Assembly: GCA_030430205.1 (NCBI GenBank)
Contig: JAUIGE010000013.1
Location: 62,001-126,000 of the forward strand
Length of the DNA stretch: 64,000 nucleotides
Direction of reading: 5' to 3'
From: Bacteroidia bacterium
GTDB lineage: Bacteria > Bacteroidota > Bacteroidia > J057
Part shown: piece by piece, positions 54,256 through 62,549 of the stretch
How positions within the stretch are numbered: the stretch's first letter is position 1
Layout of the letters: each line of letters opens with the position of its first letter
Program-made: the position numbers and the translations under genes
Notes under the pieces: model-generated
What the model was told of the DNA's origin: nothing
What the model saw: the letters and a program-made list of their open reading frames with translations, nothing else
Databases searched by the model: none

Positions 54256-56109
54256 ATGGCACAGAAGAAGAAGAAAGTAAGCAGGAGGCAGTCGGCGGCT
54301 GGCAGTCGGAAGGCTGCAAAAAAAGTAAGCCGAAACTCCCAACCCGAAACCCCAAACTATCCCTGGTGGCAGCTCGCTCTTATCGCGTTGCTCACCTTCA
54401 TCGCCTTTTTCCCAGCCCTCGACAACGGCTTTGTCAATTGGGATGACCCCAAATACATCGTCAACAATGAGGTTGTGCACAGCTTCAGTGGCGAAAACCT
54501 GGCTACTTCTTTCACCGAAGAGGTTTCGGATAACTACCATCCGCTCACCAATATTTCCCAGACCATCGACTGGGTGCTGGGTGGGGGAGATGCAGGCATC
54601 TTTCACATCACAAGCCTGATTTTGCACATCATCAATGCGCTGCTGGTTTTCTTTTTGGTCATGATGCTGACAGGCAAACAATGGGTCTGCATGGGCGTTT
54701 CGCTCCTTTTTAGCCTGCACCCCGTGCATGTGGAGTCTGTGGCCTGGGCCACCGAACGAAAAGACGTGCTCTACGGCTTGTTTTTTCTGCTTTCGCTGAT
54801 TTCCTACCTGAAGTATCTGCGGCAGGAAAAATCCCAATTCTACGTATACGCCCTGATTTTTGGCCTTTTGTCCATGTTTTCCAAACCCGCAGCTATTCCT
54901 TTGCCGATGGTGCTGCTCCTGATAGATTATTTTGAAGGAAGGAAGTTGATGGACCAAAAAGTGATGCTGGAAAAGCTTCCTTTCTTTGCCATGGCCATCA
55001 TTTTTGGCCTGATCACGGTTTCATTTCAGGCTGACAATGCTGTCAGGACCTTTGCCGAAGTGGGCTTTGGGGAGCGAATTGTATTCGCCTCCTACAGCTA
55101 TGTGATGTATATCGTCAAATTCTTTTTTCCCTATCCGCTCTACGCATTTTATCCCTATCCCAATCTCTCGGATATTCCCACCTGGTACTATGGCATGCCT
55201 ATCGTAGCGCTGGCTATCACGGGAGGGGTGATCTGGTTGGGGAGAAAAAATAAATTTTTGTGGTTTGGGCTGCTTTTTTTCCTGCTGGTGATCAGCATCA
55301 CCTTGCAATTATTTGCCGTAGGCGGTGCCCTCATGGCTGATCGCTATACCTATATCCCCTATATAGGGCTGGGGATCGCCCTCCTGATGGGCATAGATGC
55401 CTGGATCGCCAAGCGAAAAAATCTGCAAAAACCTTTGTTGGTGGGCGGAATTGCCGCTTTGGCGATCTTTGGCGCTTTGACCTGGCAACAGGCCGAGACC
55501 TGGCGCGATGGCGAAGCCCTCTGGACGAATCTGATTGAGCGTTCTCCTACGCCTGTGCGCATTGCCTACACCAATAGGGGCGATTTTTACAAAGGGGAAA
55601 AGCAATATGAAAAGGCAATCGCGGACTTTAACAAAGCCCTTGAGATTTCGCCCAATGAGCCCGGCACCCTGCGCTTGCGCGCCAAAGTCAATTTCGACCT
55701 CCAGCGCTACCAGCAATCGCTGGCAGATTATCGCCAGGTGGTGATCTCATCCCCCGAGGATGTAGAGGTATGGTCCAACATGGCCATCATCCAGGTGCTT
55801 ACGAAGCAATATGATGATGCCCTCAAATCCCTAGATCGCACCCTGCAAATTGATCCCAATTATGCACCTACCTACAAGACACAAGGTTATTTGAACAATG
55901 AATTGGGACGCCACCAGGCCTCCATACAGGCCTACCAGAAATTTCTGCAATTGCAGGGAGCAGATCCCGCGATCTATCATTCGATAGCGCTTTCCTACCA
56001 GCAACTCGGCAACCGCCAAAAGGCGCTTGAAGCCATCAACGAGGCGATTCGCCTCAATCCGAATGCAGAATTGTACCAGCAGCTGCGGCAGCAGATTAGT
56101 ATGCAGTAA
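54256..56109 (+). CDS. TMTC-like GT-C membrane protein with C-terminal TPRs (copy 2)
   Basis: This 617-residue protein is the paralogue of 52379: NWDDPKYIVNNEVVHSFSGE, SDNYHPLTNISQTIDWVLGG and HPVHVESVAWATERKDVLYG align throughout. I chose the ATG at 54256; the longer frame from 54019 is only the shadow of copy 1. An extra N-terminal 40 residues (SRRQSAAGSRKAAKKVSRNS) precede the first helix and are coded by word-ladder sequence. The C-terminal codons and TAA stop come from a 15-base repeat (SMQ then stop). Confidence 0.85.
   Translation: MAQKKKKVSRRQSAAGSRKAAKKVSRNSQPETPNYPWWQLALIALLTFIAFFPALDNGFVNWDDPKYIVNNEVVHSFSGENLATSFTEEVSDNYHPLTNISQTIDWVLGGGDAGIFHITSLILHIINALLVFFLVMMLTGKQWVCMGVSLLFSLHPVHVESVAWATERKDVLYGLFFLLSLISYLKYLRQEKSQFYVYALIFGLLSMFSKPAAIPLPMVLLLIDYFEGRKLMDQKVMLEKLPFFAMAIIFGLITVSFQADNAVRTFAEVGFGERIVFASYSYVMYIVKFFFPYPLYAFYPYPNLSDIPTWYYGMPIVALAITGGVIWLGRKNKFLWFGLLFFLLVISITLQLFAVGGALMADRYTYIPYIGLGIALLMGIDAWIAKRKNLQKPLLVGGIAALAIFGALTWQQAETWRDGEALWTNLIERSPTPVRIAYTNRGDFYKGEKQYEKAIADFNKALEISPNEPGTLRLRAKVNFDLQRYQQSLADYRQVVISSPEDVEVWSNMAIIQVLTKQYDDALKSLDRTLQIDPNYAPTYKTQGYLNNELGRHQASIQAYQKFLQLQGADPAIYHSIALSYQQLGNRQKALEAINEAIRLNPNAELYQQLRQQISMQ
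54286..54357 (+). repeat. Word-ladder repeat inside the copy 2 N-terminus
   Basis: This stretch carries GGCAGTC words followed by AACCCGAAACCCCAAAC, the same words as the intergenic arrays at 48574-48690 and 47095-47128. It is in frame and encodes the soluble tail before the first membrane helix. Confidence 0.7.
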
Positions 56110-56227
56110 TTTAGTAGGCAGTAATTTAGTAGGCAGTAATTTAGTAGGCAGTATGCAGGAAACCCACTGCCCACTGCCTACTGCCCACTGCCCACTGCCC
56201 ACTGCCCACTGCCTACTGCCCACTGCG
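56103..56227. repeat. 15-base triple repeat plus GGCAGTG heptamer array between convergent genes
   Basis: GCAGTAATTTAGTAG occurs three times in a row (56103-56147). A run of about nine ACTGCCC/ACTGCCT heptamers follows (56165-56226). The stop of copy 2 (56107-56109) is in the first unit, and the lnt stop (56213-56215, minus strand) is in the heptamer run, so both genes end in repeat sequence. Confidence 0.9.
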
Positions 56228-58033
56228 AACTAACCTCCGGGATTTCACCCAGAAAAACCCAACCAGCAAGAGACTCAACAAGCCACAAACCCAGCCCAAA
56301 TAATCTCCATGACGGACATAAAAAGTCCGTCCGCCATACACATTGCAGCGGCGGTCGTTGAAGGTTTCCGTCCAGTAGGGAGTGGGTTGGAGGATATTTC
56401 CCTGATTATCAGTAAAAAGGGAAATGCCGGTATTGGCGGAGCGAATGACTTCGCGCCGCGTTTCGATGGCGCGTAAAGTCGCGAAATGTGCGTGCTGGAT
56501 ATGACCAGACGAGCCTTTGCGCTCGTTGGTGCTGTTGTCAAAGTTCCACCAACCGTCGTTGGTGATGATGGAGAGCAGGCCGGGATTCTCGCTGATAAGC
56601 GGTCTGATATAGTTGCCGTATTCGCTCTCGTAGCAGACGAGAGAGGCGATCTCGACGCCTTGAGGCGTCACCAGCGGATGCATGCTGGGCGGTTTGCCAT
56701 AATTGCCAAAACTCCCTCCCAGATCCAGGTTGTAGTCTTTGAGGAAAGCCAGATACTCCAGATAGGGCATGCGCTCGACCATGGGCACCAGCTTTCCCTT
56801 TTGGAAAGTCTGTATGCTGTCGCCATTGCCCAGGAGGGCAGAGGCGTTGTAATACTCATAGTGGCCTATGCTGGGCGCATAGCGCGCCGATTTGGGAATG
56901 ACTTCCCGGGTAGAATCTATGATCCTGCCCTCTGTCAGCCCTGTCAGCAGGCTGAGGTCAGGATGCTCAAGCAGCACAGCCCAAATAGGCCTCAACAGCA
57001 TATCCGTCCGCAGGTTGTGGTTCCAGACGATCCTGGGAATAGCCGTTTCGGGCAATACCGCCAGATCTATGCTGTCCACGCCAGGCTGGCGCATAAGGCG
57101 CGCAAAAGTGAGAATCTGTTCCCTGGCCGTGCCGGAATATTTGTTATACGGGTCAATATTGGGCTGAATCAGCCGCACATTCAGGCTTCCTTTTTCCTGA
57201 AAAACATCCCGATCCGGATTCAGGATATAGGGCTTTACCACAAAAGGAAAAGCCAGCAGCAAGGCTATACCCGTCGCATAGGCATAGCGCCGGTATTTGC
57301 TCACCTGAGCCGCCCGGATCATCTGGTACACCAGCACATTGACCAGCAAGATATGCAGCGAAATGCCAAGCGTACCGGTGAATTCGGCATATTGTATCCA
57401 CCAGGGGTAGAACGTCTGGCTGTGTCCCAGGGTCATCCAGGACCAGGAAAGCTCCCAGCTGAAGTGTAACCACTCAAAAGTGATCCAGAAGGCAACGAAG
57501 CCCAGACTGAAAATAAAGGCCGTAGAGGCCCTCCTAAGGCGCGCAAAGAGGTAGACCGGAATGGTCATCAGGACCGGATTGATCAGGTTGGCGACCAGAC
57601 CCGCGGTGAGTGCGGCTATTTTTTCATCGGGTGACTCTACGCCCAGGGCCGTCAGCATGATCCAGTAGCAACCGCCTACATTCCAGATCAGGAATGTCAG
57701 GTAAGCGTAGCGAAATATCTGCGCGTAGCGCGAGATGGTAGCCCTTTTGTACCAAAATGCTTTTCCCTTAAACCGCCAGATAAACTGCAGCGTTAGCATT
57801 CGCCAGATATTGATGAAGAAGGCTTTGAAAAAGCCCCAAAGGCGGTCTTCATACACCCGATCAGGGGTATGGTCCATCAGCAACAACAGCGGCACAAAGG
57901 CGATGTATGCTAAAAAGGAAGTAGGAAAAGGGGGAAAGGACAATACAAGCATCAGGCCGGAGGCCAATACCATCAGATAGGGTCTGTTTCGAGCCAGCCG
58001 ATAAATCGACCATTTTTCTTTTTCCGGAGCCAT
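56213..58033 (-). CDS. lnt: Apolipoprotein N-acyltransferase
   Basis: This 606-residue inner-membrane enzyme adds the third acyl chain to lipoproteins. It has about seven N-terminal helices, then a nitrilase-fold domain ([15 protein letters not shown]). The catalytic triad is Glu329 (LPETAIP), Lys414 ([13 protein letters not shown]) and Cys467 (LVCYESEYG), and it has ITNDGWW and ANTGISLF. The length is above the usual 510-550, mostly N-terminal. The last three residues (Ser-Gly-Gln) and the stop are coded by the heptamer repeat. Confidence 0.95.
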   Translation of the reverse strand: MAPEKEKWSIYRLARNRPYLMVLASGLMLVLSFPPFPTSFLAYIAFVPLLLLMDHTPDRVYEDRLWGFFKAFFINIWRMLTLQFIWRFKGKAFWYKRATISRYAQIFRYAYLTFLIWNVGGCYWIMLTALGVESPDEKIAALTAGLVANLINPVLMTIPVYLFARLRRASTAFIFSLGFVAFWITFEWLHFSWELSWSWMTLGHSQTFYPWWIQYAEFTGTLGISLHILLVNVLVYQMIRAAQVSKYRRYAYATGIALLLAFPFVVKPYILNPDRDVFQEKGSLNVRLIQPNIDPYNKYSGTAREQILTFARLMRQPGVDSIDLAVLPETAIPRIVWNHNLRTDMLLRPIWAVLLEHPDLSLLTGLTEGRIIDSTREVIPKSARYAPSIGHYEYYNASALLGNGDSIQTFQKGKLVPMVERMPYLEYLAFLKDYNLDLGGSFGNYGKPPSMHPLVTPQGVEIASLVCYESEYGNYIRPLISENPGLLSIITNDGWWNFDNSTNERKGSSGHIQHAHFATLRAIETRREVIRSANTGISLFTDNQGNILQPTPYWTETFNDRRCNVYGGRTFYVRHGDYLGWVCGLLSLLLVGFFWVKSRRLVRSGQ

Positions 58034-58060
58034 ATATTTGCCAATCTACGCGCTTCTCCG

Positions 58061-60448
58061 CTAAAATTCCACCCGATAGGTAAGAATCGGAATCAATCCC
58101 AATTGGTATTTGGTAATCACCTGGTCTGCCTGGGGATCAAAATAGCGATATGCGATATTTTCCTGTCCCATAACATTCTGAAGGTCAAGGGACAAAATGC
58201 GGTTTGCGTCTTTTTTCTGATTTGTATAAGTAAAGCGAATATCCAATCGGGAATAGTCAGGTAATTTTTCTGAAAAGGCCTGATCGTTCGCGTAAACGGT
58301 CGTTTCGGCAAGCCGTGAGGCTTCGACATCTATGGGCGTATTAAAATAGCCGCCCTGGTATACAAAACGGGCATGAATGCCCAGTATGCGGCTTTTGTCT
58401 TCTTTATTAAAATAAAACTCCTTGCCCGCCGTCAGCGAACTGGCATATTGGCCATCGTAGCGCGCCTGCCGTTGCTCGCCGTCGGCGCCGGTATAAAAAG
58501 CCTCATAGTAGGTGAGGCTCGCCAGGAAATAATACCCCCGATCCAATGTGCGCTCCACGCTCACTTCCAGGCCATAGTTCAGGCCTGTGCCTTCATTTAC
58601 CAAAGCTTCCCCTATGAAGCCATCTTCAAATAAATTGAGCGCAGAAAAACTGCTCATGGGATTTGTGCTGATGGGCACATTGAAAATCACCTGAGCATAA
58701 GGCTCAATCTTCAGGCTGAGGTGATCGCTGAAGCGATGCGCATAGCTGATCACGGCATGATGTGCCTTGGTGAAATCCAATCCCTGATTGACATAGCTTG
58801 CCTCTATTCCGCTGCTGTCAACTGGTGAAAAATAGGTGCTCAAAGCTTGCATCTGGCTATGCAGGCCATATCCCAGGGTGAAACTTTGTTTTTCATTCAT
58901 CGCATAGCGGAGGCGTGCGCGGGGTTCTATGGATGTCGAGCCATTCAGGCTGAGTCGCATGACATGTACCCCTGCTTCTAGCAGCACTTTATTTTTGAGC
59001 GCATAGCTCAATTGGGCATAGGGCTGCAATAGCCCCGTTTTCCCTTTGCTGGCGCCTCGCGTCTGCAGCGCTTCTGTGCTGCTGATGCGCCTCACCCGGG
59101 AATACAGGTCGTATCCGATCTGATTTACATAAACTCCCGCCCTCAATTTGAGGGAAGAGTTAAAGCGATGGGTGATGCCGCTGGTAAAGGACAAGCGGGA
59201 TTGGCTGTAGAAATCTTCTCCCACACGCACCAGCGTGACGGTATCCCGCAGATAATCTGAGTTGCGTTCACTTTGCAGGCCAGAGCCCACAAGCACAGTT
59301 CGCCAAAAAGTCTTTTTACCCAGCAATAACTCATGACTAAAGCCTACAGCTCCCATTTTGGATTTGAAGGTGATATCTGAACGGTCTTTTTGGGTTTTCC
59401 AAAGGGAATCGTTGGCCACCCGGACAGCCCTGAAGCTGTTGATGCTGGAGCCTCCCATGCCAAAAACCCGGAAAGTACCTGCCTTTTTAGCGGGTATTTC
59501 AATGTTGAAACTCAGGTCCTGGAAGTTGATGGTTTCATCACCGAAACTCACCCCCAATTTGCTCAGCAAACCTACGGTGGAGTAGCGGTAATTGCCTAAA
59601 AAGGAAGCATTTCCTTTTCCGCCGATGGGGCCTTCGGCCGAAATATCGAGGCCTATCAGGCCAAATTGCAGGATGTATTCATCCTTGCCAGAGCTACCCC
59701 GGCGAAAATTGATGTCCATCACTCCCCCCAGGGAGTTGCCGTATTGCGCTTCATAAGCGCCGCTGAGGAAGGAGGAGTTGCGCATCATTTGCGCGCTCAG
59801 GATGTTGAATCCGCCGCCTGTGAGGCTGGGGCGGTCGCTGATGGTACCAGCGTTATTGAGGTGGTTGGGGTTGACGATTTCAACCCCTTCGAGCCGCCAG
59901 CTCAGGCTGGCGGGGGAGTTGCCCCGCACACTCAGGTGGTTCGTGCCGTCGTCCGGCGCGGTGACGCCGGGATAGGCCGTCACGAGCCGTGCCGGGTCAA
60001 AATAGGTCGCAGGGTAGCGACGAATCTCTTCCATCGTAAAGGTGCGTTTGCTCAATCCATTCAACTGGCGGGATTGATTGGTCGCAACGATGAGCACGCT
60101 GTCGGTTTCGGAATAATTATGGGTTAAAGCGATTTCCAGGAAAATCTCTTTGCCCGTTTTGACTTCCAAATCGGACAGCAAATACTGCATATAGCCGTTT
60201 TTGGTCACTGTCACCACTCGCCGACCCACAGGAACATTATTGATCTTAAACCTCCCGTCCTTGTCAGAAAGGCCAACGATATTTTTTACACTGTCTTTGA
60301 TCGTAATAGAGGCACCCGAAATCAGCTCGCCGGTAAAATCATCCGTGATTTTTCCTGTGATATTTACTTTCAGGTTTTGGCTATAAATATTTGATAATGA
60401 GATACTGAGAAGAAGAAATAGAGAAAATAAAAACTGTTGGCTTTTCAT
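58061..60448 (-). CDS. TonB-dependent outer-membrane receptor
   Basis: This 795-residue protein has a signal peptide at 1-23. A carboxypeptidase-regulatory-like domain spans about 28-110 (GKITDDFTGELISGASITIK). A TonB plug follows (RTFTMEEIRRYPATYFDPAR, LSVRGNSPASLSWRLEGVEI), then a 22-strand-type barrel ending in the aromatic terminus (LTYRVEF). No SusD partner is adjacent, so it is not a classic polysaccharide locus; the substrate is unknown. Confidence 0.93.
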   Translation of the reverse strand: MKSQQFLFSLFLLLSISLSNIYSQNLKVNITGKITDDFTGELISGASITIKDSVKNIVGLSDKDGRFKINNVPVGRRVVTVTKNGYMQYLLSDLEVKTGKEIFLEIALTHNYSETDSVLIVATNQSRQLNGLSKRTFTMEEIRRYPATYFDPARLVTAYPGVTAPDDGTNHLSVRGNSPASLSWRLEGVEIVNPNHLNNAGTISDRPSLTGGGFNILSAQMMRNSSFLSGAYEAQYGNSLGGVMDINFRRGSSGKDEYILQFGLIGLDISAEGPIGGKGNASFLGNYRYSTVGLLSKLGVSFGDETINFQDLSFNIEIPAKKAGTFRVFGMGGSSINSFRAVRVANDSLWKTQKDRSDITFKSKMGAVGFSHELLLGKKTFWRTVLVGSGLQSERNSDYLRDTVTLVRVGEDFYSQSRLSFTSGITHRFNSSLKLRAGVYVNQIGYDLYSRVRRISSTEALQTRGASKGKTGLLQPYAQLSYALKNKVLLEAGVHVMRLSLNGSTSIEPRARLRYAMNEKQSFTLGYGLHSQMQALSTYFSPVDSSGIEASYVNQGLDFTKAHHAVISYAHRFSDHLSLKIEPYAQVIFNVPISTNPMSSFSALNLFEDGFIGEALVNEGTGLNYGLEVSVERTLDRGYYFLASLTYYEAFYTGADGEQRQARYDGQYASSLTAGKEFYFNKEDKSRILGIHARFVYQGGYFNTPIDVEASRLAETTVYANDQAFSEKLPDYSRLDIRFTYTNQKKDANRILSLDLQNVMGQENIAYRYFDPQADQVITKYQLGLIPILTYRVEF

Positions 60449-60537
60449 GCTTTATCCGTTGGAGTTCTTGTATGCTGCAATTAAGGCAAATGGAGGGACT
60501 GCAAAAATGCGAAAAGTTTGCGAATGCAGCAGGGTAA

Positions 60538-60545
60538 TAATTTTG
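60538..60545 (+). promoter_or_regulatory. Bacteroidetes -7 element TAATTTTG
   Basis: TAATTTTG matches TAnnTTTG. A TTTG at 60517-60520 lies 17 bases upstream, close to the -33 spacing. It fits transcription of the DUF2807 gene whichever start is used. Confidence 0.55.
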
Positions 60546-60560
60546 CGCACTTGCTGACTT

Positions 60561-61256
60561 ATGCCTGGAGAAATGTCTTTACCTAATTCAAAAAACAGTT
60601 TTGCCATGGAAGATTTGATAGAATTGATAACCGAACACAGAAACTTGCCTCCATTTGAAAGCATCAAATTTCATGTAGGAGGAAATGTCTTGCTCCGGCA
60701 GGGGGATAGCTTTAAAGTTGAGGTAAGTGCGGAGAATGAAAGCATGATTGATAAGGTGATTACCAAGGTTCGGCGTAAAAAGCTCAAAATTTACATGGGC
60801 GGATGGCGCTCCATTTTTCCTTATCCTAAAGGAGAAATGGAAATCGTGGTGCAGACGCCGGATGTAAAACGGATAGAGGTTTCTGGTATGGGAAAAATAA
60901 CCAGCGATGGCATTTTTACCCTCAATGAGATCAAACTCGTCAGCAGCGGGGTAGGGCGAATGGAGCTCGATCTGGACGCTCAATACGTCAAAGTAAACCT
61001 GAGCGGTACGGGGGATATCCGGCTGTCGGGAAAAGCAGAAATGCTGGAGGTAAATATGTCGGGCATTGGCAATGTAGACGCTGGCGCCATGCTCGCGCAG
61101 GAAGCGAAAATCAAATCCAGTGGAATCGGAAATGCAAATCTACAGGTAGATAAGTTTCTGAAAATCAGGGCTTCCAGTATCGGAAACATCCGATACAAAG
61201 GCGAAGCCAAAGTAGATAGCCGCTTCAGCGGCCTGGGCAAAGTCGAAAGACTTTAG
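60561..61256 (+). CDS. DUF2807 (head GIN) protein without a signal peptide
   Basis: This 231-residue frame has a DUF2807-like beta-helix: LPPFESIKFHVGGNVLLRQG followed by turns of the SGMGKITSDG, SGVGRMELD, SGTGDIRLSGK and SGIGNVDAG type. Most relatives carry a lipoprotein or Sec signal, but none is visible here; an in-frame TGA (60555-60557) just before the ATG blocks extension. An ATG at 60606 (MEDLIELIT) is an equally possible start. Function unknown; likely a rigid surface or scaffold protein. Confidence 0.8.
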   Translation: MPGEMSLPNSKNSFAMEDLIELITEHRNLPPFESIKFHVGGNVLLRQGDSFKVEVSAENESMIDKVITKVRRKKLKIYMGGWRSIFPYPKGEMEIVVQTPDVKRIEVSGMGKITSDGIFTLNEIKLVSSGVGRMELDLDAQYVKVNLSGTGDIRLSGKAEMLEVNMSGIGNVDAGAMLAQEAKIKSSGIGNANLQVDKFLKIRASSIGNIRYKGEAKVDSRFSGLGKVERL

Positions 61257-61259
61257 GGC

Positions 61260-62453
61260 TTAGACTATCCCCAAAGAATCAAATTCTTTGCCGAGGATCT
61301 TCTGCGAAGATACCCCCATCCAATTGTCCAGTACCTCCGCATAGACGGAGCGAAAATCCACGCTCCACGGCAAATCGCCATCATCGAGCTGTGCCAGGTC
61401 AGGCACAGCGTTGTAAATTCCCGCCTTGCGGAGACCTCCGCCTATCAGCAGCAGGTTATTGGCTTTGCCATGATCGGTGCCATTGCTGGCATTTTGTTGG
61501 ACCCGGCGGCCAAACTCCGAAAAAGTCAGAATCAGCGTATCCTCCATGCGACCGTTTCGCTCCAAATCACGGACAAGCGCAGCTACTCCCTGCGAATACG
61601 TCCCGAAAAGGCGCGCCTGCGTACCTTTTTGGTTGATATGGGTATCAAAACCCGAAAGCGAAGTGTAAAACACTTCCGTCTCAACCCCCGAACAAATCAG
61701 TTCGGAAATCATCTTCAGGCTCTTGCCGAAGGCATGGGGCGGGTAGATTTCCGTCGAACGGTATACCTTCGATGCCTCATAAATATAGTCCGTAGACTGG
61801 CTCGTCTGTACCAGGCTTTTATACAAAAAGTCCAGATTCCCATCCCGCATCCCGCCATCCCGCACCCCGCCTCCCACCAAAGCTTGCACATACGCATCCT
61901 GCGTAGCCCTATGCATCTGCAGCGGATTCCGCACGGCAAGGCCGTTTGCGTTCTGCCCTTTGAGCGCGAGGCTGAGCATATCAGCCATTTCGATGACCTT
62001 GTGCGGTGCCGCACAGCCTTCGCAACTGTTGTCCAGATAGCGGCCCAGCCAGCCTGTTTGCAGGTATTCGCTGGCATCGCTGGCCGTATGCCAGATATCC
62101 ATCGAGCGAAAGTGAGAACGGTTGGGATTGGGGTATCCGACCCCATTGATGAGGGCAAGCTGCCCCTGATCGTAAAGTGCCTGCAAGGGCTTCAGAGCGG
62201 GATTGAGGCCGATATCGTCGTTGAGGGGAAGTACTTCCTCCATCGCAAGCCGGGGCCGCAGTTTGTAGTAAATATCATTGCGATAGGGCACAAAGGCATT
62301 TAAGCCGTCACAACCGCCGGATAGCTGGATGATGATGAGCTTTTTGCCATCCGTATTCAGGCCGCCATGGCCCAAAGCCTGCAAAAACTTCGGCATGAAT
62401 AGAGAGCCGGAAGCCAAAGCTGATATTTTGAGAAAATCTCTTCGGGTACCCAT
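61260..62453 (-). CDS. DUF1501-family Tat-exported protein
   Basis: This 397-residue protein has a Tat signal (MGTRRDFLKISALASGS, with RRDFLK), then the DUF1501 landmarks LIIIQLSGGCDGLNAFVPY, GYPNPNRSHFRSMDIWHTA, GFDTHINQKGTQ and LTFSEFGRRV..N...GTDHGKANN. These have an alkaline-phosphatase/sulfatase-like fold but lack a proven activity. It is paired with the DUF1800 gene upstream, a very common pair in Bacteroidetes and Planctomycetes. A repeat-coded insertion (GGGVRDGGMRDG) lies at residues about 192-205. Confidence 0.92.
   Translation of the reverse strand: MGTRRDFLKISALASGSLFMPKFLQALGHGGLNTDGKKLIIIQLSGGCDGLNAFVPYRNDIYYKLRPRLAMEEVLPLNDDIGLNPALKPLQALYDQGQLALINGVGYPNPNRSHFRSMDIWHTASDASEYLQTGWLGRYLDNSCEGCAAPHKVIEMADMLSLALKGQNANGLAVRNPLQMHRATQDAYVQALVGGGVRDGGMRDGNLDFLYKSLVQTSQSTDYIYEASKVYRSTEIYPPHAFGKSLKMISELICSGVETEVFYTSLSGFDTHINQKGTQARLFGTYSQGVAALVRDLERNGRMEDTLILTFSEFGRRVQQNASNGTDHGKANNLLLIGGGLRKAGIYNAVPDLAQLDDGDLPWSVDFRSVYAEVLDNWMGVSSQKILGKEFDSLGIV
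61840..61877 (-). repeat. Word-ladder repeat inside the DUF1501 coding region
   Basis: On the minus strand the words are GGGAGGCGGGGTGCGGGATG and GCGGGATGCGGGATG, in frame. They match the GGGAGGCGAGA...GGGATGC words of 38015-38143 and encode a Gly/Arg/Asp loop. Confidence 0.65.
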
Positions 62454-62549
62454 TTTGTTTTTTTAGTAAAAGATCAAAAATATGTAGAGCATGTAAGCAG
62501 GCCTACATTTCCTATCATAGAAACCAGCCTTATCTGCGTCCCTCCCCCC

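Noticed and set aside
56486-57469. Plus-strand frame of 327 codons opposite lnt
   Set aside because: The Lnt catalytic triad is intact on the other strand.
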